Positions 37,005-45,709 of a stretch of DNA of 64,000 bases are shown in pieces (the stretch's first letter is position 1; every line of letters begins with the position of its first letter). Where the stretch lies: NCBI GenBank assembly GCA_963810775.1, contig CAWEOT010000007.1:62001-126000 (forward strand), given 5' to 3'. The notes under the pieces were generated by a model, which did no database searches, had not been told where the DNA came from, and worked only from the letters and a program-made list of their open reading frames with translations. The stretch comes from DATBVX01 sp963810775. Its GTDB lineage: Bacteria > Pseudomonadota > Gammaproteobacteria > Steroidobacterales > Steroidobacteraceae. Made by a program: the position numbers and the translations under genes.

Positions 37005-37808
37005 TCAGGTCTGGAGGCCCATCCACTTCTCGAGTTGCTCGACCCGGTTGCGGCTGACGTCGAGTTTTATGCCGGACTTCAGCCGCACTGCATAGTCGCC
37101 GCCAGGATCGCGTAGAAGTGCATCGACCTGATCGAGTCGCACGATCGATGATCTGTGGATGCGAAAGAACTGCGCTGGATCCAGTTGCTCCTCGAGACTC
37201 TGCATGCGCTCGCGGATCACGTAGGTCTTCTCTCCAACATGCAACTCCGCGTATGGGCCGCTAGCGGCAATGTATTCGACCTGCTCCACGGCGACGACGC
37301 GCACCTGGCCGCGTGACTCGACTGGAATGCGCTGCAGGTAATTCGAGGTGGCTGCACCCGGTGCTGTCTCGCGTTGGGCGCCCTGCAGCAGCGCCAACAG
37401 GTGCTCCGACAGCCGATCCACTTCCTGTAGCTCAATCATGCGTCGTGCGCGCCTGAAGGCCTGCTCGAAGCGCTCGTCATCGAAGGGCTTGACGAGATAA
37501 TCGACCGCTGCGAGCTCGAAGGCCTTGAGCGCGTAATGATCGTAGGCGGTGACGAAGATCGTGGCAGGCATCCTGTCGACGCCGATCGCTCGCGCTACCT
37601 CGACCCCCGTCTTGCCGGGCATCTGCACGTCGAGGAATACGAGGTCGGGCTTGAGAGCTTCGATCGCGGCAACTGCGGCCTCACCGTTGTCGATCTGGCC
37701 GACGATCTCGACGGCTTTCTCGCGCGACAGCAGGTCCTGCAGCCGCTGGCGAGCGAGCATTTCATCATCGGCGATCAGAACCCTAAGGATTCTCTGCACA
37801 GGTTTCAT
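37005..37808 (-). CDS. LytTR-family response regulator
   Basis: 267 residues. Receiver domain with acidic pocket IADDE and phospho-acceptor Asp60 (LVFLDVQMPG), Lys in YLVKPFDDE; C-terminal LytTR DNA-binding domain (VEYIAASGPYAELHVGEKTY, FFRIHRSSIVRLDQV). It is the partner of the LytS-like kinase located upstream on the same strand. Its first eight codons lie inside the left arm of an inverted repeat, and its ATG overlaps (ATGA) the stop of a small bridging open frame. The divergent MacAB-TolC exporter is a likely target. Confidence 0.93.
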   Translation of the reverse strand: MKPVQRILRVLIADDEMLARQRLQDLLSREKAVEIVGQIDNGEAAVAAIEALKPDLVFLDVQMPGKTGVEVARAIGVDRMPATIFVTAYDHYALKAFELAAVDYLVKPFDDERFEQAFRRARRMIELQEVDRLSEHLLALLQGAQRETAPGAATSNYLQRIPVESRGQVRVVAVEQVEYIAASGPYAELHVGEKTYVIRERMQSLEEQLDPAQFFRIHRSSIVRLDQVDALLRDPGGDYAVRLKSGIKLDVSRNRVEQLEKWMGLQT

Positions 37809-38054
37809 GGAGCGCGTTGCGTCGCCAACGGTGCAGATGCTAGGCGCACCGTGCAGCCAATGGTTGTTTCCATTGGCAAGCGATGCAACGACGCAGGTGC
37901 CCGTTCGCGGCGCAACCCGTACGGGACCGGCCTCGGCAAGCTTCTGGCGTCGTTGCGAGTCTTGTCGATATCGACATATCGACTGCGCCTCGCGCCTAGC
38001 CAGAAGCTTGCGGAGGCACGGTCGCGCTCATGAAACCTGTGCAGAGAATCCTTA
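37784..38054. repeat. Palindromic element with 26-bp inverted ends between kinase and regulator
   Basis: The ends are perfect inverted repeats of 26 bp (37784-37809 with 38029-38054), extended by six more bases after a one-base bulge. Inside are further inverted pairs: 37839-37847 with 37992-38000, 37885-37894 with 37947-37956, 37936-37948 with 37999-38011, hairpin 37856-37877, and perfect palindromes 37916-37925 and 37963-37976. The left arm forms the start of the response regulator gene. It resembles a small mobile palindromic element or MITE; no transposase is present. Confidence 0.75.
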
Positions 38055-38074
38055 AGCGGCTTGCGCTCGCTCAC
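37805..38074 (-). CDS. 89-residue open frame bridging kinase and regulator genes
   Basis: GTG at 38074 overlaps the kinase stop (GTGA) and the stop overlaps the regulator ATG (ATGA), so a ribosome could pass through all three frames. The product is Arg-rich (about one residue in six) with no hydrophobic core, and is encoded almost entirely by the palindromic element. It may be a coupling peptide without its own function, like in-frame palindromic elements described in Rickettsia. I am not sure it is a real protein. Confidence 0.4.
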   Translation of the reverse strand: MSERKPLKDSLHRFHERDRASASFWLGARRSRYVDIDKTRNDARSLPRPVPYGLRRERAPASLHRLPMETTIGCTVRLASAPLATQRAP

Positions 38075-39282
38075 CGACCATATCCTCCGGCACGCGCGGC
38101 TGTGCGCGTGCCCGACAGATCCACGCGCGTATGGTACGGGATGATGACCTCTGCGATCACGCCGCCACCTTCTGCCTCACGCAAGGTCGCGCTCTGCTCG
38201 GTTCCGTAGAGCTGCTGCAGCCGCTCGCGCGTGTTGCGCAATCCGACGCCTTCACTGGCTGATTGGTTAATGGGACCAGGACCGTTGTCGCGCACGCACA
38301 GGATCAGTCGATCATTCTCACGCGCAGCACGAATCTCGATTCGACCCGTGCCGTCGATCTTGCTGACGCCATGCTTGATCGCGTTTTCCGCCAACGGTTG
38401 CAGGATGAGGTTGGGTACCAGCGCATTACCCACCTCGGCATCGACCTGGATGTCGACCTCGAGCCGCCCGCGAAAGCGGATTTCCATGATTTCGAGGTAC
38501 CGCTTCAGAAGCGCCAGCTCCTGGTCGAGCGGTATCTCGGGCTCTTCGGCACCCTCGAGCGTATTGCGCAGCAACTCGCTCAAACGCGCGATCATGCGGC
38601 GTACCCCGCGCGGATCGTGCTCCACCAGTGCGGAAACCGCGTGCAAAGTATTGAACAGGAAGTGAGGATCGAGCTGGGTGCGAAGCGCAGCAAGTCGGGC
38701 ATCCGACAGCTGCGCCTGCAGTTGCGCGGCGTGCGCCTGCAGGCGAATGGCCTCCTCCCGGCGCGCCCGATAGCGCAGGAAATAATCGCGCGCGAACCCC
38801 GCTGCGACGACGGTGATATACACCAGGAATTCATTGACGAACCAGAAGCGGGTAATGCGTGCGATCGGCGCCGCGTCGCTCATTGGCCGCCGCGGCAGGA
38901 TGTGAAGAACATTCACCCGTATCCAGCCGACGCTGATGTCCACAAAGATTGCCACCACGATGCCGACGAGGAAAAACAGCAGCAGTCGCCAAACCCAATT
39001 GCCGCGCTCCAGTGTGAAGCGGCTGACCATCCAGAAAATGAGCGGCGTAAGCAGCGCCCACAGATAGGAAGAAGTAAAGGCAAGCAGGAACGGGGCGCCG
39101 CTGAAGACGGTGAGCGGGTTGCGACCGCGCGGATCGAGCAGCGCATTGGCGGCAGTCAGCAGTGCGATCAGCGTCCAGAAACCAAAGATCAACAGCAGGT
39201 CGACGCGGCGAAATGTCAGCCGTTCGACCGTTGGTGAGCCGCCAGGCACGGAACTCGGCGACGGTGAGCTCGTCGCATCCAC
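38071..39282 (-). CDS. LytS-type sensor histidine kinase
   Basis: 403 residues from GTG 39282. Four membrane helices (about residues 28-47, 64-86, 98-118, 147-166), a coiled linker, then the His_kinase (PF06580) domain with phospho-acceptor His207 in LDPHFLFNTLHA, and an HATPase_c domain with N-box AENAIKHGV and G-box DNGPG, GVGLRNTRERL. There is no periplasmic sensor domain of any size, so it probably senses a membrane signal. It is transcribed toward its response regulator and away from the exporter genes. Confidence 0.93.
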   Translation of the reverse strand: MDATSSPSPSSVPGGSPTVERLTFRRVDLLLIFGFWTLIALLTAANALLDPRGRNPLTVFSGAPFLLAFTSSYLWALLTPLIFWMVSRFTLERGNWVWRLLLFFLVGIVVAIFVDISVGWIRVNVLHILPRRPMSDAAPIARITRFWFVNEFLVYITVVAAGFARDYFLRYRARREEAIRLQAHAAQLQAQLSDARLAALRTQLDPHFLFNTLHAVSALVEHDPRGVRRMIARLSELLRNTLEGAEEPEIPLDQELALLKRYLEIMEIRFRGRLEVDIQVDAEVGNALVPNLILQPLAENAIKHGVSKIDGTGRIEIRAARENDRLILCVRDNGPGPINQSASEGVGLRNTRERLQQLYGTEQSATLREAEGGGVIAEVIIPYHTRVDLSGTRTAARAGGYGR

Positions 39283-39522
39283 GAAAAAGGCACCTCGTAG
39301 TTTGCGGTTGCGAAGTGAAGCATAGGGACAAGGTGCACGTCATCGCAAAGTCTATGCTCCCATCTGCACGCGGGAACGCACCAAGTGCACCCCAGGGGCA
39401 CGAATGGGCGCTTGCCGGCGGTTCGTGCCGTCAAGGTGACAATTCAAGACATGCGCGTGCAGGCCATGACAGCCACCAATGGCTGCTGGCCGCGCTTTGC
39501 TACGATGCGCCCCACAGGAATC
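39283..39522. promoter_or_regulatory. Divergent control region, kinase versus exporter
   Basis: 240 bases without a gene. Two interleaved inverted pairs occur: 39308-39313 with 39343-39348, and 39319-39325 with 39352-39358. Each has the same spacing within two bases, suggesting a protein-binding site or RNA fold. Promoter boxes cannot be called with confidence. Confidence 0.35.
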
Positions 39523-40824
39523 ATGAAGCGATCACACATCATCATGGCAGCCGGTGGCGCGTTGGCGCTTGCGGTGGGCGCCTGGTTGATATCCGGTGCA
39601 CGCAAGAGCGATGCGGCCGAGTATCGCTTTGCTACCGTGGAGCGCGATGACCTCGAAGCGACGGTGTCATCCACCGGCACCCTGAGCGCCGTCACGACGG
39701 TGGTGGTGGGCACACAAGTCTCGGGCAAGGTCGTCGCCATTCATGCCGACTTCAACGATCGGGTGAAGAAGGGCGAATTGATTGCCCAGATCGACCCGCT
39801 GTTGCTCGAGCAGACCGTGCGCGATGCGCAGGCCGGCCTGGAGCGCAACCAGGCGCAGCTCGAGCAGACGCGGCGCGAATATGAGCGCAACAAGCTGCTG
39901 TTCGAACGCAAGGTGCTCACCGAGATCGATTTCAACACGGCCAAGTACGCTTACGACGTCGCGCTCGCGAACGTCAAATCGGCGCAGGTCACGCTCGAGC
40001 GCGCACGGCAGAATCTCGCCTACACCAACATCTATGCGCCGATCGACGGTGTGGTGGTGGAGCGCGATGTGGACGTCGGACAAACGGTGGCTGCGAGCCT
40101 CTCGGCGCCGCAATTGTTCCTGATCGCCAATGACCTGGCGCAGATGCAGATCCTCGCGTCGGTGGACGAAAGTGACATTGGCGCGATCCACGAAGGGCAG
40201 TCAGCGCGCTTCACCGTGCAGGCGTATCCGAACGAGACCTTCACCGGTAGCGTGAAGCAGGTGAGACTGCAATCGAAGACTACGGAAAACGTCGTCAATT
40301 ACACGGTGGTGGTGAGCGTGACCAATGCGAACGGCAAGCTGCTGCCGGGAATGACCGCGACGATCGACTTCCTGACGGGTTCGGCCAAGGACGTTCTACT
40401 CGTACCCAACGCCGCCCTGCGCTTTCGCCCGACCGAGCAGATGCGCGAGCAGTTGCGTAAGCGAACCGCTTCGCAAGGCGAAGGCGATGCCGCTTCGCGG
40501 GGCAGTTGGAATCAACAGGGGCAGCAACCGGGCGAGGGGGGCGCGAGTCGAAACGGCGCCGGCGCAGGGTCCCGCAATGCTGCGGCCGCGGGGCGCCCAC
40601 GCAACGTGGCGATGCTCTGGTATCTCGATGACCAGGGCAAGCTTGCCGTCGCGCGCGCACACACGGGTCTTTCCGATGGACAACGCACCGAAGTGAAGAG
40701 CGACAGTCTCAAGGAAGGCATGCAGATCATCGTCGGCGTTACGCAGACCGCACCAACGAACGCGGCATCGAGTCCATTCCAGCCACAGACACCGACTCCG
40801 CCGCGTCGGCCCGGCGGCTTTTGA
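39523..40824 (+). CDS. MacA-like periplasmic adaptor (membrane fusion) protein
   Basis: ATG at 39523 follows ACAGGA. 433 residues: N-terminal membrane anchor (IIMAAGGALALAVGAWLI), lipoyl-like domain (SGKVVAIHADFNDRVKKGEL), alpha-hairpin (LERNQAQLEQTRREYERNKL), second lipoyl half (YAPIDGVVVERDVDVGQTV), and beta-barrel (ARFTVQAYPNETFTGSVKQV). A Gly/Ala/Asn/Gln-rich insert of about 50 residues precedes the last domain. It links the inner-membrane ABC transporter to TolC. It is the first gene of a four-gene export operon. Confidence 0.92.
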   Translation: MKRSHIIMAAGGALALAVGAWLISGARKSDAAEYRFATVERDDLEATVSSTGTLSAVTTVVVGTQVSGKVVAIHADFNDRVKKGELIAQIDPLLLEQTVRDAQAGLERNQAQLEQTRREYERNKLLFERKVLTEIDFNTAKYAYDVALANVKSAQVTLERARQNLAYTNIYAPIDGVVVERDVDVGQTVAASLSAPQLFLIANDLAQMQILASVDESDIGAIHEGQSARFTVQAYPNETFTGSVKQVRLQSKTTENVVNYTVVVSVTNANGKLLPGMTATIDFLTGSAKDVLLVPNAALRFRPTEQMREQLRKRTASQGEGDAASRGSWNQQGQQPGEGGASRNGAGAGSRNAAAAGRPRNVAMLWYLDDQGKLAVARAHTGLSDGQRTEVKSDSLKEGMQIIVGVTQTAPTNAASSPFQPQTPTPPRRPGGF

Positions 40825-40832
40825 GGCACGGC

Positions 40833-41585
40833 GTGAGCGCGGAAGTCATCCGGGTCGAGGGCGTCACCAAGGTCTATCAAATGGGCCACAACGAGGTGCA
40901 CGCGCTGCGCGGCATCGATCTCAAGGTCGAGAGCGGCGAGATGCTCGCGGTCATGGGCGCGTCCGGCTCCGGCAAATCCACCCTGATGAACCTCCTGGGC
41001 TGCCTCGATGCGCCGACCAGTGGCGAGTACTTTCTCGATGGCGTGCGCGTGAACGGCTTGGGAAGCAATACGCTCGCGGATCTGCGCAATCAGAAACTAG
41101 GTTTCGTGTTCCAGGGCTTCAATCTCCTGGCGCGTACTACCGCACTCGAAAACGTCGAGTTGCCACTGCTCTACGATCGCACCGGTCGCAACCTCGATAC
41201 GGGTGCACTTGCTGCCGAGGCGTTGACGCGCGTCGGCCTCGCCGAGCGAGCAGAGCATCAGCCGAGCGAACTCTCGGGCGGTCAGCAGCAACGCGTTGCC
41301 ATCGCCCGCGCCCTCGTGACCAAGCCGGCGTTGCTCCTGGCGGATGAGCCCACCGGCAATCTCGACAGCCGGACATCGATCGAAATCATGGCCCTTTTCC
41401 AGGAGCTCAACGACCAGGGCATTACGGTGCTGGTCGTGACCCATGAGCCCGACATCGCACGTTATGCCCGGCGCGTCGTTGAGATGCGCGACGGTCACAT
41501 CATCCGCGACGCCGCGATCCCCAACCGCGGCCGCGCAGCCGAGGACCTGCGAACACTTGATGCAGAGAACGGGTCGGCGTCATGA
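40833..41585 (+). CDS. MacB-like ABC transporter ATP-binding protein
   Basis: 250 residues. GTG at 40833 has GAGG upstream; TTG at 40821 overlapping the adaptor stop is an alternative. Walker A GASGSGKST, Q-loop VFQGFNLL, signature LSGGQQQR, Walker B LLLADEPTGNLD and His switch VVTHEPDIARYA. It is the LolD/MacB-type nucleotide-binding subunit, separate from the permease here, whereas E. coli MacB is one polypeptide. The stop overlaps the permease start (ATGA). Confidence 0.95.
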   Translation: MSAEVIRVEGVTKVYQMGHNEVHALRGIDLKVESGEMLAVMGASGSGKSTLMNLLGCLDAPTSGEYFLDGVRVNGLGSNTLADLRNQKLGFVFQGFNLLARTTALENVELPLLYDRTGRNLDTGALAAEALTRVGLAERAEHQPSELSGGQQQRVAIARALVTKPALLLADEPTGNLDSRTSIEIMALFQELNDQGITVLVVTHEPDIARYARRVVEMRDGHIIRDAAIPNRGRAAEDLRTLDAENGSAS

Positions 41586-42799
41586 GGAAATCCGCCCTCA
41601 TCAAGGTTGCAATCCAGAGCATCCTCAAGAACAAGTTGCGCATGTTCCTTACCATGCTTGGCATCATGATCGGTGTTGCTGCGGTGATCGTCATGGTGGC
41701 GATCGGCAGCGGCGCGCAATCGACGATTCAAAAGCAGGTGAGCAACCTTGGCACCAACATGATCTTCATCATGCCGGGCGCGAGCGGGCAGGGCGGGGTG
41801 AGCCAGGGCGCCGGGACTTTCAACCGCCTGACGTTACAGGATGCTGAAAAGTTGAAGCGCGAATCGACCCTGCTCGCGGCGGTGTCGCCGGTGACGTTCA
41901 CCGGTACGCAGGCGATCAGCGCGCAGGGCAACTGGCGCACCCGTGTGAATGGCGTGTCCACTGACTTCCAGACGATCCGCGACTGGCCGGTGTCGTCGGG
42001 CATGTTCTTCAGCGACAGCGACCAGCGCGCGATGCGCAAGGTGGCGGTGATTGGCAACACGGTGGCGCAGAATCTCTATCCCGGGATGGATCCGGTCGGC
42101 CAGCAGATCCAGGTTCGTGACGTACCCTTCAAGATCATCGGCGTGCTGGCGACGAAGGGTCAGCAGTTCGGCGGCCAGGACCAGGACGATGTGATCATCG
42201 TGCCCTACACGACCGCGCAGGCGCGCCTCAACAACAACGTGCGCATCGGCATGATTCTCGCTAACACGTCTTCGCCCGAGGACATCCCCGGAGCGATGGA
42301 CGAGATGCGCGCCATCATGCGCGAGTCGCACAAGATCGCCGACGGCGAGGACGACGACTTCACGATCCGCAACCAGGACGAGCTCGCGGAGGTCGCGCAG
42401 GGGACAACGAAGGTAATGTCCGCACTGCTCGCGGCGGTGGCCTCGATTTCCCTGCTCGTCGGCGGCATCGGCATCATGAACATCATGCTGGTGTCGGTCA
42501 CCGAGCGCACACGCGAGATCGGCATTCGCATGGCGATCGGGGCACGTGGCTCGGACGTGCTGACGCAGTTCCTGGTCGAAAGCGTGGTGTTGAGTCTCTT
42601 TGGCGGCCTGATCGGCATCGTGCTCGGCTTTATCGGCGCTGCCGTGCTGGGACGGCTCACGGGCTGGAACACGATTACGCCCCCGGGTGCGGTGCTGATG
42701 GCGGTCGGATTTTCCGCAGCGGTCGGCGTGTTCTTTGGTTTCTACCCCGCCAGGCAGGCCGCGTCACTCAATCCCATCCAGGCACTGCGCTATGAATAG
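41582..42799 (+). CDS. MacB-like ABC transporter permease
   Basis: 405 residues. One N-terminal helix (MFLTMLGIMIGVAAVIVMVA), a large periplasmic MacB_PCD domain, and three C-terminal FtsX-type helices beginning LLAAVASISLLVGGIGIMNI, with the ERTREIGIRMAIGA coupling loop. It is a mechanotransmission exporter working with the adaptor and TolC, possibly for a peptide, lipid or macrolide-like compound. The last eight bases overlap the next gene. Confidence 0.95.
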   Translation: MRKSALIKVAIQSILKNKLRMFLTMLGIMIGVAAVIVMVAIGSGAQSTIQKQVSNLGTNMIFIMPGASGQGGVSQGAGTFNRLTLQDAEKLKRESTLLAAVSPVTFTGTQAISAQGNWRTRVNGVSTDFQTIRDWPVSSGMFFSDSDQRAMRKVAVIGNTVAQNLYPGMDPVGQQIQVRDVPFKIIGVLATKGQQFGGQDQDDVIIVPYTTAQARLNNNVRIGMILANTSSPEDIPGAMDEMRAIMRESHKIADGEDDDFTIRNQDELAEVAQGTTKVMSALLAAVASISLLVGGIGIMNIMLVSVTERTREIGIRMAIGARGSDVLTQFLVESVVLSLFGGLIGIVLGFIGAAVLGRLTGWNTITPPGAVLMAVGFSAAVGVFFGFYPARQAASLNPIQALRYE

Positions 42800-44141
42800 G
42801 GCCTTCACCACGATCATCGTGGCCGTGATGCTGGTGTGTGGCGCCTCGGCCAGCGCGCAGGACACGCGCGTGATCACTTTCCAGGAAGCGATCCGCATCG
42901 CGCTCGACCAGAACGGCACGCTCAAGCAGGCCGAGAACGCCGCAGAGCTCGGCCAGGTCGACGTGAAAGCAGCGCGCCAGCAGTTTCTCCCCGACTTGCA
43001 GGTCGCGGTACGGGGCAGTGAGAGCTATGGCCGGAATTTCGATTCCGACGAGGGCCGCATCGTCGATCAGAACACGACCAATGCCACGATCGGAGTTTCA
43101 TCGGGCGTGGTGCTGTTCGATGGCTTTGGCAATACTGCGACGCTCAAAGCTGCCGAATTCAATCGCGACGCCAGCACCCTCGACTTGCAGCGCTCGCGGG
43201 AGACGATCGCTTTCACCGTTGCGACCAACTACCTCGTCCTGATCTCGCAGCAGGAACAGCTGCAGGTGCAGCGTGAGAACCTATCGGCGCAGGCCGCACT
43301 CGGGCAGCAGATCCAGACCTACGTCGATGCCGGTGCTCGCACGATAGCCGATCTCTACCAGCAGCAGGCCAGTGTCGCGAGCGCGAAGCTCGCGGTGGTG
43401 AATGGCGAACGAGCCACCAAGCTCGCCGAAGTCGACCTGATGCAGACTCTGCAGCTCGATCCGCACGGCACCTATGAGTTCGAGGCGCCGGCCTTCGGAT
43501 CGCTCTATCCCGCGACGACCGAGCTTGATCTCCCCAGCCTGTTGACGCGCGCGTACGCGCAGCGCGCCGATATCGTGGCCGGCCAGGCCCGGGTGGACGC
43601 GGCTGGGCAGAACGTACGCGTAGCGCGTTCAGGCCACTGGCCAACGGTGTCGCTGAGTGCGGGTTACGACACTGCGTATACGAGCGCGGCCGATTTGCCA
43701 TTTTCGGACCAGATCGATCAGCGCCAGGGCGGGTCGATCGGACTCGGCGTCTCGATCCCGATCTTCGATCGCGGCAGCGCCTCCGTCGCGACGCGTCGGG
43801 CAGAGATCCAGCAGCAGAATGCGCAGATCGATCTCGAGACCCTGCAGAACGATGTGGGGCTGCAGGTGCGCCGCGCCCACCTCGACCTTGAAGCCGCACA
43901 TGAACAACTCGCAGCTGCCCAGGCGCAACAGAAGTCCGCGGAGCTTGCGTTGCAGGCTACCCAGGATCGCTACCAGGCTGGCGCGGCTACGCTGGTCGAG
44001 CTGACACAGTCGCGCGCGACCCAGGTGGATGCCGCCAGTTCGGTCGTGACCGCGCGCTACAACGAGATGTTCCAGCGCACGCTGATCGGCTACTACATCG
44101 GCGCGCTCGACCCGGGCAAACTCGCGGGCGAGAGCCCATAA
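42792..44141 (+). CDS. TolC family outer-membrane efflux protein
   Basis: ATG at 42792 lies within the permease stop region (8-base overlap). 449 residues: signal peptide (TTIIVAVMLVCGASASAQ), then two outer-membrane efflux (OEP) repeats with coiled-coil segments (LKQAENAAELGQVDVKAARQ; AHLDLEAAHEQLAAAQAQQK; RYQAGAATLVELTQSRATQV). It forms the outer channel of the tripartite pump. The 196 bases after it contain no gene. Confidence 0.93.
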   Translation: MNRAFTTIIVAVMLVCGASASAQDTRVITFQEAIRIALDQNGTLKQAENAAELGQVDVKAARQQFLPDLQVAVRGSESYGRNFDSDEGRIVDQNTTNATIGVSSGVVLFDGFGNTATLKAAEFNRDASTLDLQRSRETIAFTVATNYLVLISQQEQLQVQRENLSAQAALGQQIQTYVDAGARTIADLYQQQASVASAKLAVVNGERATKLAEVDLMQTLQLDPHGTYEFEAPAFGSLYPATTELDLPSLLTRAYAQRADIVAGQARVDAAGQNVRVARSGHWPTVSLSAGYDTAYTSAADLPFSDQIDQRQGGSIGLGVSIPIFDRGSASVATRRAEIQQQNAQIDLETLQNDVGLQVRRAHLDLEAAHEQLAAAQAQQKSAELALQATQDRYQAGAATLVELTQSRATQVDAASSVVTARYNEMFQRTLIGYYIGALDPGKLAGESP

Positions 44142-44337
44142 GACCTTCTTGTGCGGTTGCACGCAGCGGCGGGCGCGGCGGCGCCACTACTGCTTCAAAC
44201 GATCCCGTCCTGGATGGCCCTGAGGGCTGACGGAGTGAGGCGATAGGGCGGCGCCCGTATTGACAGACTGAGTTCGGTCCCCGAATGATCCGGCGGCAGT
44301 CTCTCGACTGCACCAACGAGAAAAACGGGGGGACCTC

Positions 44338-45681
44338 ATGGTGTCTGCTCGACTCTGGCGTCGGTGCGCGCTCGGCCTTGCCGCGTCTATCGTCGTCTGC
44401 GGCCTGGCCCAGGCTGACACGCCCGCCGCCGCGCATCGCGATCTCAGGACCGAGGCACCAGAGACCGAGGGCTTCTCCTCGCAACGTCTGCAGCGGCTGG
44501 ATGAATCGATGCAGCTTCTGACGGACTCGAAACAGATCGCGGGCATCGTCACGCTCGCGGCCCGCCACGGGAAAATCGTTCACTGGAAAACTTTCGGCAT
44601 GCAGGACCTGGCGAGCGCCAAGCCGATGCCCCGGGACGCCATCTTCCGCATCTACTCGATGACGAAGCCCGTCATCGGTGTCGCGATGATGATTCTCCAT
44701 GAAGAGGGTCGCTGGCAGCCGGGCGATCCGATCGCGAAGTTCCTCCCGGAGTTTGCCCAGGTCAGGGTCTTCTCGAAGCTCGACGCGAGCGGCCAGCCAG
44801 TGCTCGAGGATCCACAGCATCCGCCGCTCATGGATGAGCTGATGACCCATTCGGCGGGATTCACTTACGGGGTGTTTCAGAAGCGCTGGATCGACGAGCA
44901 ATACCTCAAGGCCGGCATCATCTCGCCGGCGACGCTGGAGTTCACCACACGCTCGCTCGAGGAGCTGGTTGCAAAGGTCGCCGCGTTGCCGCTGGCGTAC
45001 CAGCCCGGCACGCAGTGGGAGTACAGCATCTCCGTCGACATCCAGGCGCGCATCATCGAGAAGCTCTCGGGGCGGTCGCTGGCGGACTTTCTGCGCGAAC
45101 GCATTTTCGAACCGCTGCAGATGAAGGACACCGCCTACTACGTGCCGGGCAGCAAGCGCGCGCGCCTCGCGACGCTCTATCAGTTCGACGCCGCAAAGCA
45201 CTCCCTGGCGGTTCGCGATCTCGTGGCAGACCCAAGCGAGCCGCCCACCATGACGCCGGGCGGCATCGGGTTGTACTCGACGGCAAGCGACTATCTGCGC
45301 TTCGCGCAGATGCTGCTCAACGGTGGTGAGTTGGACGGCCTGCGTATCCTCGCCCCGCGCACCGTGGAGCTGATGCGCTCGAATCACCTGCCGGACCGCC
45401 TGCTGACCGGCGAATTCGGCGCTGGCCCCAATCGTTTCCAGCCCGGTCTGGGCTTTGGCTACGATGTCGGTGTCCTTACAGATCCCTTGCGGCTCGGCGA
45501 TTCCAGGGGCACGGGCAGCTACTACTGGATCGGAATCGCGGGCACCTGGTTCTGGATCGATCCGCAATTTGACATCGTATTCGTTGGCCTCGCGCAGCGC
45601 TGGGCGGATCCGATGCTGCCCCCAATGTGGGACATCACGCGCACTACGCTTTACCAGGCGCTGATCGATCCGCAGCGTTGA
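44338..45681 (+). CDS. Class C beta-lactamase-fold serine hydrolase (EstB-like)
   Basis: 447 residues; ATG follows GGGGGGA. Signal peptide ending GLAQA, then the penicillin-binding-protein fold with nucleophile SMTK (about residue 104), the Tyr motif as WEYSIS rather than YxN, and GIAGTWFWIDP near the C-terminus, as in EstB-type esterases. It probably hydrolyses an ester, not a beta-lactam. It precedes an SDR gene by 28 bases and may share its transcript. Confidence 0.9.
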   Translation: MVSARLWRRCALGLAASIVVCGLAQADTPAAAHRDLRTEAPETEGFSSQRLQRLDESMQLLTDSKQIAGIVTLAARHGKIVHWKTFGMQDLASAKPMPRDAIFRIYSMTKPVIGVAMMILHEEGRWQPGDPIAKFLPEFAQVRVFSKLDASGQPVLEDPQHPPLMDELMTHSAGFTYGVFQKRWIDEQYLKAGIISPATLEFTTRSLEELVAKVAALPLAYQPGTQWEYSISVDIQARIIEKLSGRSLADFLRERIFEPLQMKDTAYYVPGSKRARLATLYQFDAAKHSLAVRDLVADPSEPPTMTPGGIGLYSTASDYLRFAQMLLNGGELDGLRILAPRTVELMRSNHLPDRLLTGEFGAGPNRFQPGLGFGYDVGVLTDPLRLGDSRGTGSYYWIGIAGTWFWIDPQFDIVFVGLAQRWADPMLPPMWDITRTTLYQALIDPQR

Positions 45682-45709
45682 TCGCGCCCATTACCCGGGA
45701 GTTCGGAAC

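Noticed and set aside
37784..38054. Classical insertion sequence
   Set aside because: The block has terminal inverted repeats but is only 271 bp and has no transposase; at most a MITE-like or palindromic repeat.
43987..45567. A 526-codon minus-strand frame opposite TolC and the esterase-like gene
   Set aside because: It crosses two well supported genes and shows no recognisable domain or ribosome site.
44338..45681. Beta-lactamase resistance gene
   Set aside because: The fold and SMTK are shared with class C enzymes, but the Tyr and C-terminal motifs follow EstB-like esterases.
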